Shown here: positions 40,587-46,997 of the stretch, piece after piece | Layout of the letters: the number at the start of each line of letters is the position of its first letter | How positions within the stretch are numbered: position 1 is the first letter of the stretch | Source of the DNA: Deltaproteobacteria bacterium | Lineage (GTDB): Bacteria > Desulfobacterota > Desulfobulbia > Desulfobulbales > Desulfurivibrionaceae | Length of the DNA: 46,997 nucleotides | Assembly: GCA_021847425.1 (NCBI GenBank) | Contig: JAJZRF010000018.1 | Span: 1 to 46,997 of the forward strand | Direction of reading: 5' to 3' | Translations under genes and position numbers: made by a program | Notes under the pieces: generated by a model | The model's database searches: none | What the model saw: the letters and a program-made list of their open reading frames with translations, nothing else | What the model was told of the DNA's origin: nothing

Positions 40587-43286
40587 TTACCCCTGCAGCA
40601 GGCTCAAAACATTCTTGGAGCTTGCATTGGCCTGGGCCATGGCAAAGGTGCCGGCCTGGCTGAGGATCTGCATCCTGGAGAAGTTCCCCGATGCCTCGGC
40701 AAAGTCAACGTCACGAATGCTGGATTCAGCAGAGGTGATGTTGACCTGGGTGGCGCTCAGGTTGGAAATGGTGGAGGTCAGCTGGTTCTGTACGGAACCA
40801 AGGTCGGACCGCACCTTATCAAGGTCTTTGAGCGCCGAGTTGGCCACCGAAATGGCAATCTGCGCGCCCGACTGCGAGGTCACGTTGACGTCGGAAAGCC
40901 GGTAGGCAGCCGCACCGGAGGTGCTGCCAACCGCCGAGGTGTCCGTGGCGTCCGCATTGGCGGTCAGGGTGCTGCCGGCCGCCAGAATCGAGCTGCTGTT
41001 CAGGGTCATGGTATTGGTGATAGCAGTGCTGCCGGAGGTGACGATATTGGCGGCAAGAGCTGCTCCCGCCTTATAGGTCGTGCCACCGACGGCAACAACA
41101 TCGTTGGTCAGGAAGGTTCCGGCCGTGATGGTGCTGCCGGAGGCCAGGGTGGAACCGGCAGACATCTCCATCTTACTGGCGCTGGCCACGGTTTCGGTAT
41201 TGGCCAGGGTTACGGTCCCGCCGATGGACGATCCATTCGCCAGAATCGAACCGCTGGCAAGAGAGGAACTGGCAGCCAGAGCCATGCTGCCGCTGGACAC
41301 ATCGATTTGAGTCGTATTGTACCACGCGTTGGAGAGGGTGGTGCCGGTTGCCAGTGTGGCGGTCGAGGCCAGGGTGGAACCTGCCCCCAACGTCATACTG
41401 CCGCTCGTCGCAAAGCCGGTCCCAACTGTCACGCTATAGGATTGATTAAGGTCTGTCCCACCGGTCAACAAAACAGCACCAGCAGTACCACTGGCCAAGG
41501 TAGAGCTGGTAGCCAGAGTCATGGCCGAGGTAAGCGTCATGGTACTTTCTACACCTACATCAGTATACAACTGCGAGCCAGCCTTGATTGTCGCGCCAGC
41601 AGCACCAGAACTCACTGCCGATGTAGTGGCAAGCGTGATTCCGCCGGTGGCGAAAGTAGCAGTACCAGAGACAACCATACCGGATGCAACTACTGTATAT
41701 AATCCTGAAGTTGTAACATTTGAGCCGGTATACTGAGCAGCATTATAGTCTGTGGTCAGCATATAAGATCCGGCAGCAATAGTGGAGCCACTGCCGAGTG
41801 TTGAGCCGGCAGTCAAAGTACTCACGGCACTGACGCCAGTGTAAGTACCGGAAACGACCACATCACCCCCCAAAACAGTGCCGCTGCCGATTTTGGTCCC
41901 GCTCTGCAGGGCGGAACCACTTCCCACGACGCCTGTTACCCCGGTAATGTTGCCGGAAACCGACAGAGTCGCGCCAGCCAAACCATAACCAAGAGTAGTG
42001 CCGGAACCTATGGTGCTGCCACTGCTCAGGTTAGAGCCAGAGCCAATGGTGCTGCTCCCGGTTGTGTATACAGAACCGGAAATAGCAACAGGGGTGCCGG
42101 TTCCGATTGCCAGGGTGGAATTGGCTGCAATGGTGGAGCCGGACTCGATGACAGACCCGGAGGTGAGGGTGGAGGAAACCGTGGTGGCGGTCGTTCCCGC
42201 CAAATTCAACTGATTATCCAGCAACGCCACGGCGGTGCCGCCGGCCCGATTGTTGACCACGATCGCGCCGGTGCCCTGCTGGGTCAAGGTAACCTGGCCC
42301 AGGGTAGACATGTTTGTTGTCCCGCCAAGCACGTTGGTGGTATTGGTACCCTGGGTGACCTGGATGGCCCGGTTGTCGGTGGAGGTCAGGGTCAACTTCC
42401 CCGCCGAGTCGACGGAGGCGAAGACGCCATGCTGATTGGTCTTCTGGTTGATAGCCGCAACCAGGGCGCCGGTGGAATCGTTTTGTGACACGGTCACTGC
42501 GCCGATATTGATGCCATTGATGGCAAAGGTGGAATCAGTGGTTCCGGCAACGACATTGCTGCTGGTGATGCTGGTTACCGAGGCCGCCGCCGTGATACCC
42601 AACACATCGCTCAGCTTGTTGATCGCGTCCGCCACCGCGCCGACGCTGTTCGCCGTGGTGTTGTCGTAGGCGACGTTAACGGAGTTCAAGTTGTAGGTCT
42701 GATTCTGCAGATTGCTGTAAAGGGACAATTTCGCCGTACCCGCACCGGCAAAGGTCAGGTTGGAGGCGGAGATATGGCCCACCTTGGCGGATTCGGAGGA
42801 AGCGATGGAAACGGCAACCGTCTCACCGGAATAGGCGCCAACCTGGAACTGCTTGTTGGTAAAGTTACCGGAGAGCAGTTTCTGTCCATTAAAGGAAGTG
42901 GTTTTGGCGATGGCGTCCAACTCCTGCAACAGCTTGTTGATGTCCGACTGAATCGCGTTGCGGGAATCGGTGGTCTGGCCGTCCTGGGCCGCCTGAATGG
43001 ACTTGGTCTTAATGCTGTTGACAATATTAATGGACTCGTTCAGGGCGCCGTCCGCGGTTTGAACCATCGAGATACCGTCATTGGCATTCTTGACTGCCTG
43101 GCCGAGGCCAAGTGCCTGGGATTTCAGGGAGTCGGCAATCGCCATACCCGATGCATCATCCGCGGCCTTGTTGATCCGCAACCCTGACGACAGCTGGCCA
43201 AGGACATTGGTCAAGGCACTGTCGTTATTGACCATGTTTTGATGGGCGGTCAAGGCTGCAATGTTGGTGTTAATTCTTAATGACAT
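40587..43286 (-). CDS. fliC: Giant flagellin with a Ser/Thr/Gly-rich repeat domain
   Basis: The 899-residue protein starts MSLRINTNIAALTAHQNM at 43286 with GGAGGAAG upstream. The N-terminal D0/D1 (1-170) has QLSSGLRINKAADDASGMAIAD and NDGISMVQTADGALNE. Residues about 255-300 fit a flagellin insertion motif (LVAAINQKTNQHGVFASVDSAGKLTL). Residues about 368-783 are a Ser/Thr/Gly/Ala-rich string of short repeats (GSTIGSGT, GSTLASG, MTLATSSTLASG). The C-terminal D1/D0 (790-899) has SSIRDVDFAEASGNFSRMQILSQAGTFAMAQAN. Typical flagellins are about 270-500 residues. Several Trp/Tyr positions interrupt the repeats. Neighbouring maf suggests heavy O-glycosylation. Confidence 0.95.
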   Translation of the reverse strand: MSLRINTNIAALTAHQNMVNNDSALTNVLGQLSSGLRINKAADDASGMAIADSLKSQALGLGQAVKNANDGISMVQTADGALNESINIVNSIKTKSIQAAQDGQTTDSRNAIQSDINKLLQELDAIAKTTSFNGQKLLSGNFTNKQFQVGAYSGETVAVSIASSESAKVGHISASNLTFAGAGTAKLSLYSNLQNQTYNLNSVNVAYDNTTANSVGAVADAINKLSDVLGITAAASVTSITSSNVVAGTTDSTFAINGINIGAVTVSQNDSTGALVAAINQKTNQHGVFASVDSAGKLTLTSTDNRAIQVTQGTNTTNVLGGTTNMSTLGQVTLTQQGTGAIVVNNRAGGTAVALLDNQLNLAGTTATTVSSTLTSGSVIESGSTIAANSTLAIGTGTPVAISGSVYTTGSSTIGSGSNLSSGSTIGSGTTLGYGLAGATLSVSGNITGVTGVVGSGSALQSGTKIGSGTVLGGDVVVSGTYTGVSAVSTLTAGSTLGSGSTIAAGSYMLTTDYNAAQYTGSNVTTSGLYTVVASGMVVSGTATFATGGITLATTSAVSSGAAGATIKAGSQLYTDVGVESTMTLTSAMTLATSSTLASGTAGAVLLTGGTDLNQSYSVTVGTGFATSGSMTLGAGSTLASTATLATGTTLSNAWYNTTQIDVSSGSMALAASSSLASGSILANGSSIGGTVTLANTETVASASKMEMSAGSTLASGSTITAGTFLTNDVVAVGGTTYKAGAALAANIVTSGSTAITNTMTLNSSSILAAGSTLTANADATDTSAVGSTSGAAAYRLSDVNVTSQSGAQIAISVANSALKDLDKVRSDLGSVQNQLTSTISNLSATQVNITSAESSIRDVDFAEASGNFSRMQILSQAGTFAMAQANASSKNVLSLLQG
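40937..42185 (-). repeat. Flagellin repeat domain, degenerate short peptide repeats
   Basis: The region codes for about 415 residues in which units of roughly 6-18 residues with the form [T/S]-[L/I]-x-S-G-[S/T] recur, such as SGSTIGSGTTL and AGSTLGSGSTI. Regular spacing of small hydrophobic residues and Gly/Ser turns suggests a beta-solenoid. The DNA units are diverged, unlike the exact 192-bp array at 31228. Confidence 0.75.
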
Positions 43287-43343
43287 GATGCTTCCTCCAT
43301 GAGGGTGATTAAATGAGGGATTCCTTTCCCCCTTTTACAGGTT

Positions 43344-43361
43344 GGCATGAATTTTCATGCC
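43344..43361. repeat. Inverted repeat in the flagellin leader
   Basis: GGCATGAA and TTCATGCC are 8-bp arms around TT, about 58 bases before the fliC start. It could be a leader hairpin or a regulator site. No convincing sigma-28 or sigma-54 promoter was found upstream of fliC. Confidence 0.5.
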
Positions 43362-43635
43362 GGTTTACAAAGCAATTCACCAAATTATTTTCTACCGAGT
43401 AGCACCTCACCTCCTCGCTGGCATACGTTGTTTCCTTAGCAACAAAAACCCTATCTTTCGAATAGACTACAGAGGGACTTCACCCTGCGTATCGACCGGC
43501 TGAGTCATAACTTTAAGAAAAATCTTCCGGAATCCAATTTTCAGGAACGGCAGAAGGCACACGGAAATAATCTGGGGATGACACTGTAAAAATCCGGCCT
43601 TCAATACCAAACGGCATCCCCTTACTGGGTCTTGT

Positions 43636-43823
43636 CTTAGGGACGCAGAAAATACCAATATACCATCACGCATCCCGTCTTGGGGCCATCTTTGGCCGCG
43701 TCTCAATCGCATAATCCTCGCCGTAGCTCTGCTACGCCTGTGGTTCTGCTCAATCGGCACAACCAAATCTGACCCCAATCCAGGCGCGATCCAGGTATAT
43801 TAGTATTTTCTGAGTCCCTTAGA
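43636..43823. mobile_element. MITE-like element with 28-bp terminal inverted repeats
   Basis: The left end (43636-43663) contains GGGACGCAGAAAATACC and ends AATATAC. The right end (43795-43823) is its reverse complement with about two mismatches over the inner 22 bases. The 130-base interior has no gene and contains GC-rich short dyads (for example CTTGGGGCCATCTTTGGCC and GTAGCTCTGCTACG). It lies in the 749-base gap between divergent fliC and maf. No transposase gene is present. Confidence 0.55.
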
Positions 43824-43862
43824 ACCACTCGACCACAGTGTTACTTGCCGACACTGCCTGGA

Positions 43863-43882
43863 GGGGTATTACCCCTTTTTTT
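43863..43882 (+). terminator. Short terminator-like hairpin
   Basis: GGGG-TATTA-CCCC followed by T7 on the plus strand. It lies between the MITE-like element and the maf promoter. What transcript it would end is not clear; it may insulate maf from upstream reading. Confidence 0.5.
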
Positions 43883-43948
43883 CATGGATAACGGCGATTA
43901 TTTGGTACTATGGGAAAAATTCCATAAAAAATCGCCCCTTAAAAAAAC

Positions 43949-43962
43949 GGCACGGATATTGC
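43949..43962 (+). promoter_or_regulatory. Sigma-54 promoter upstream of maf
   Basis: GGCACG, four bases and TTGC give the exact GG-N10-GC spacing (GG at 43949-43950, GC at 43961-43962). Expected start is near 43974, about 60 bases before the maf ATG. Sigma-54 control is usual for middle flagellar genes. Confidence 0.75.
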
Positions 43963-44035
43963 TTATGAAAGCACAGCATGCCAGATTGAACCGACACCCT
44001 TAAAAAAACCAGCATCCAAGCCCAAAGAGGCCACT

Positions 44036-46930
44036 ATGCCCAGTAATACACCTGATTTCCTCAGTAAAAACATGGCGCTCCTGAAAAAAAATTATCCCCA
44101 TGTCTGGGGAATTTTGACCCAGTCACCTCCGGAACCGGTGGGAAAAATCTTCCCGGCGCCAAACGGCCTGCCCAATCTCTGGACACACGACCAGGAAGGG
44201 AATCAAATCTCGCTCCATATCCCGGAAGACCCCAAACTGGAAGTGGGGCAATTTCTTGCGATGGTGGAAGAAAATTTCAATGGGGTTCTCACCATTACCG
44301 GAATGGGTCTCGGCTATACGCCCAACGCCTTGATCCAACACAGGCGAAACCTCAGGCACCTGGCTGTTTTTGAACCAAACGCAGGCATCTTTCTCCAGGC
44401 CCTCCATGCCATGGATCTGACCCCTCTGCTTACGGACCCACGGGTCATCCTCGGCATCGGCCCGGAAGAGGATGTCGGCGCAGTCATGAGCCCCGCGAAC
44501 AAAGCCCTGCAGCTCGAAAGCATCCAGAACCTCCAACACCTGCCCTCGTTCTCTCTTAATTTCGCGGAATACAAACAGCTCCACCAAGCGGTCTGCGACC
44601 ACTGCAGCGCATTCAATATCGAGGGCAACACCCTCAATTTCATGGGCCGTGAGTTTCTGGAAAACCGGCTGCGGCATCTCAACTCCATGCACCACAACCG
44701 GTTTCTGGCCGAGCTTGCAGGCAGGTTCAAAAACGTCCCAGCGATTATTGTTTCCGCCGGGCCTTCCCTTGACAAAAACGTCCATCTTCTGGCCCAGGCA
44801 AAAGGCAAAGCCGTCATCCTCGCGGCTGACTCGGCGTTGCCCGCCTTGGTCGCCAATAAGATCATGCCGGATTTTGTGGGGACCATCGATCCCTTGGAAC
44901 TTATCTTTGAAAAAGTGGCGGGGGTCGCCCCAAAGGTGCATGACGTCTCATTACTCTGCATGTCCTGGGCCAGCAGCAAGATGGCGAAACTCTTCCCGGC
45001 AGACCAGATATTCTGGGGTTTTGGCGGGAAACCAATCGAAGCATGGATGTCGCACCTTTTCGGCCACCGGATGCTGACAGCCGGGGCAGGATCGGTGGCC
45101 CATCTCAATCTTATTTCCGCACTTTTCATGGAATGCTCCCCCATCGTTTTCATCGGCCAGGATCTCTCCTTCTCGCCAGCAAAAAGCCATTCAAGCAATA
45201 CGGTGTTACAGACCAACGACCTGGTCAATGCATTGCTTGAAAACCAAGAGGATATTGTGTGGCTTGACGGCATTGACGGAGGCAAGGTTCTTTCTAACCG
45301 CGGGATGCATGGTCACAAACGTTTTTTCGAAATGGTTATCAAAAACCAGAAAGGCCATTACATCAACGCCACCGAAGGAGGGTGCCATATTGAAGGCACG
45401 GAGGTGATGCCGTTGCAACAGGCCATGAATCAGTATTGCACGGAACATATTGCCATTACCGAGAGGCTCGCCCCAACAGCAGCTCCAGACAAGACAAAAT
45501 TAACAAAACACCTCCTGAATGAATTCCGCAAAATCACCAAAGAAGGCATGAGCCTTTCCAAAAAGCTCGACAAGGCGGATCAACTGTCACACAACATCCT
45601 GCAATGGCTGGGGAAAGAGGAAAAAAAGAAGACACGATACCGAGTCTTTGAGGCCCTTCCCCTCCCGATCCAAAAAAAAATAGCGGAACTCGATACGATC
45701 AACAAACAACTCGATGGCGCCCACACCATCTGGCCATTGCTGCAGGAAGTCACCATGGCCGGTCTCCGCCACAGCGAACAGCAAAAACACGCAATTGAGA
45801 TGATGGCAAACGATCCACAGCGATACACCGAGTGGCTCGCCAAAAATATCCAACGGTTTCTGCAAATAAACACGGTCAGAAGGGAGGTCCTTCCCCTTTT
45901 GACCAACCAACTTTCCGCCAACATAACATTTCTCCAGGATGAAGAGAGGCTTCTTGATGCTCTCAAGAATGAACAAGATGAGAAAAATCGCACCAAAAAA
46001 ATGCTGGAGCTTGCCCGCCTCTACTTTGAGACGGGAAATCTTACCCTTGCCCGCCCCTGGATCGAAGAACTTCATAAAAAGCTTCCGGAATCCGCCGAGA
46101 CCAACTTTCTGCTGGGCTGGATCGCTGCCCATTACACCGAGTACGAAAAGGCCGAAGCCCTCTTCAAAAAGGCGACCAAGACAGATCCTGAATACATCGA
46201 ACAGATAGCCTTGTTCCGCCAAACACAGGGAGATGCCTATATAAAATATGCGGCCCATTTTGCGAGCAACGACAAAAACACCTCCCGGCGACTGCTTGTC
46301 AAGGGACTCTTCTACGCGCCGGAACACTCCGGACTGAAACAGCACCTCATCGCTCTCTGCGACCAGGCTTTGGCTGAAATCAAGAAACATGAGACAGAAC
46401 TAAACTTTGACAAAATGAAAGCGATAAGCGATTCGTGGCTTGCCGATCTGGCCGCTCACAACCATCTTGCTTCGGTGATCGACCCGGACCGAACGGCACA
46501 ATTTCATCGCGCTCGCGGCTTATGCCTCGCGGCCGAGAACAACTATTCCCAAGCAGCAGCCGCATTCAGCAATGCCTTGCGCCTTACCCCGGATGACCCC
46601 GCGCTCCATATCAGCATCACCGACATGTATTTTGCCATGGAAAAGTATCCACAGGGCATAGCCCACCTGGACAAAGCGGTTTCCCTGGACAGCGCGTATG
46701 TAGTATACTGGGAGGCAATCGGCGATTCCCTGGCCGAAGCAGCGCAGCATGAGGAGGCCCTGACAGCCTATGAAAAATGCTTCACCACCCTGCCGGAACG
46801 TGTCCACTTGCTCAAGAAAATCGGTGATTGCTATATGGCTACCGGACAATTGGAGGCGGCCAAGGAGGCGTACCTTCTTTTAAAGGGAAAAATGCAAGCC
46901 ATCGAAGCCACAACAACCAGCGTGCAATAG
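44036..46930 (+). CDS. maf: Maf-type flagellin glycosyltransferase (DUF115) with C-terminal TPRs
   Basis: The 964-residue protein starts MPSNTPDFLSKNMALLKKNY at 44036 with AGAGG upstream. The N-terminal part has ENFNGVLTITGMGLGYTPNALI (about 79-100). The Maf/DUF115 core (about 205-420) has FKNVPAIIVSAGPSLDKNV, LAADSALPALVANKIMPDFVGTIDP, AGAGSVAHLNLISALFMECSPIVFIGQDLSF and a conserved NRGMHGHKRFFEM. The C-terminal third (about 660-955) is tetratricopeptide repeats. Maf proteins move nonulosonic acids such as pseudaminic acid to Ser/Thr of flagellin before export. The giant Ser/Thr-rich flagellin next door is the obvious acceptor (inference). The TPR extension may bind flagellin or a chaperone. 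Confidence 0.9.
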   Translation: MPSNTPDFLSKNMALLKKNYPHVWGILTQSPPEPVGKIFPAPNGLPNLWTHDQEGNQISLHIPEDPKLEVGQFLAMVEENFNGVLTITGMGLGYTPNALIQHRRNLRHLAVFEPNAGIFLQALHAMDLTPLLTDPRVILGIGPEEDVGAVMSPANKALQLESIQNLQHLPSFSLNFAEYKQLHQAVCDHCSAFNIEGNTLNFMGREFLENRLRHLNSMHHNRFLAELAGRFKNVPAIIVSAGPSLDKNVHLLAQAKGKAVILAADSALPALVANKIMPDFVGTIDPLELIFEKVAGVAPKVHDVSLLCMSWASSKMAKLFPADQIFWGFGGKPIEAWMSHLFGHRMLTAGAGSVAHLNLISALFMECSPIVFIGQDLSFSPAKSHSSNTVLQTNDLVNALLENQEDIVWLDGIDGGKVLSNRGMHGHKRFFEMVIKNQKGHYINATEGGCHIEGTEVMPLQQAMNQYCTEHIAITERLAPTAAPDKTKLTKHLLNEFRKITKEGMSLSKKLDKADQLSHNILQWLGKEEKKKTRYRVFEALPLPIQKKIAELDTINKQLDGAHTIWPLLQEVTMAGLRHSEQQKHAIEMMANDPQRYTEWLAKNIQRFLQINTVRREVLPLLTNQLSANITFLQDEERLLDALKNEQDEKNRTKKMLELARLYFETGNLTLARPWIEELHKKLPESAETNFLLGWIAAHYTEYEKAEALFKKATKTDPEYIEQIALFRQTQGDAYIKYAAHFASNDKNTSRRLLVKGLFYAPEHSGLKQHLIALCDQALAEIKKHETELNFDKMKAISDSWLADLAAHNHLASVIDPDRTAQFHRARGLCLAAENNYSQAAAAFSNALRLTPDDPALHISITDMYFAMEKYPQGIAHLDKAVSLDSAYVVYWEAIGDSLAEAAQHEEALTAYEKCFTTLPERVHLLKKIGDCYMATGQLEAAKEAYLLLKGKMQAIEATTTSVQ

Positions 46931-46958
46931 CTCGCGCTCACACCATAAACACATCCTA

Positions 46959-46997
46959 ATGAATATAATAAACAAAACCATCCTGGTCACCGGCGCC
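46959..46997 (+). CDS. Start of a Rossmann-fold enzyme gene, cut by the right edge
   Basis: Thirteen codons from the ATG at 46959 read MNIINKTILVTGA. ILVTGA followed by G is the usual beginning of the NAD(P) loop of extended SDR enzymes. Next to maf, a PseB-like UDP-GlcNAc 4,6-dehydratase or another sugar-nucleotide epimerase is the best guess, but too little is visible. No clear ribosome site is seen in the 28-base gap. Confidence 0.5.
   Translation, partial: MNIINKTILVTGA

Noticed and set aside
43287-43480. Sigma-54 or sigma-28 promoter upstream of fliC
   Set aside because: The best GG...GC candidate (around 43431-43452, minus strand) has 8-9 bases between GG and GC instead of 10, and no sigma-28 element with correct spacing was found.
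43467-43778. 103-codon minus-strand frame between fliC and maf
   Set aside because: It runs through the left inverted end of the MITE-like element, has no ribosome site and shows no family motif.

Overview
The window looks like chromosomal DNA of a flagellated, sulfate-reducing bacterium of the Desulfobacterota, most like the Desulfobulbia/Desulfobulbaceae. The evidence is a bacterial-type dsrA-dsrB-dsrD operon (19963-23025), a homo-oligomeric type ATP sulfurylase gene sat (34917-36194), a dsrN/cbiA-like amidase gene, a CoA-disulfide/polysulfide reductase with a rhodanese domain, and polar-flagellum genes with a Maf-type flagellin glycosyltransferase. Base composition is moderately GC-rich, so long open frames opposite real genes are common and are left out. 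The genus cannot be fixed from the sequence alone. No rRNA, tRNA, CRISPR array, prophage or transposase gene was seen.

Layout. 1-4448 (minus): a PhnD-like binding protein with a membrane sensor that runs off the left edge, then an NtrC-type response regulator and its histidine kinase. 4694-13414 (minus): housekeeping genes argJ, secA, a short ArgA-like acetyltransferase, a SPOR protein, argS, alr and a small membrane protein, with repeated intergenic hairpins between them. 13621-16504: a dicluster ferredoxin, two small proteins of unknown function and a cobyrinate-diamide-synthase-like gene (candidate dsrN). 16930-19260 (plus): an unusual TPR / zinc-ribbon-HEAT-like / TPR trio. 19294-22839 (minus): a YkgJ cysteine-cluster protein and dsrD, dsrB, dsrA behind a clear promoter. 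23306-27659: DUF134 and NifX-like genes, an ACR3/BASS-type exporter, the CoADR-rhodanese flavoprotein and a secreted PLD-family protein. 27684-32928: a divergent pair made of a topoisomerase IA homologue that has lost its catalytic tyrosine and a SUMF-domain protein with a 192-bp tandem repeat array. 33004-36194: aroB, a histone-like tail fused to a winged helix, and sat. 36531-43286 (minus): flaG, a FliT/FlgN-like gene, fliS, fliD, an inserted FitAB-type toxin-antitoxin pair, and a giant flagellin. 43287-46997: a MITE-like inverted repeat, a sigma-54 promoter, the maf gene, and the first codons of a Rossmann-fold sugar-nucleotide enzyme.

How the parts fit. Sat activates sulfate, DsrAB reduces sulfite with DsrD as activator, the dsrN candidate would amidate the siroheme, and the ferredoxin could carry electrons. 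The dsr, sat and ferredoxin promoters share the same T-tract plus TTGACA arrangement. The flagellin carries about 415 residues of Ser/Thr/Gly-rich repeats that would be a natural substrate for the Maf protein beside it.

The least explained items are the catalytically dead TopA-like protein with its divergent acidic-repeat partner, the flagellin repeat domain, the TPR/HEAT trio beside the dsr locus, and several short dispersed repeats.
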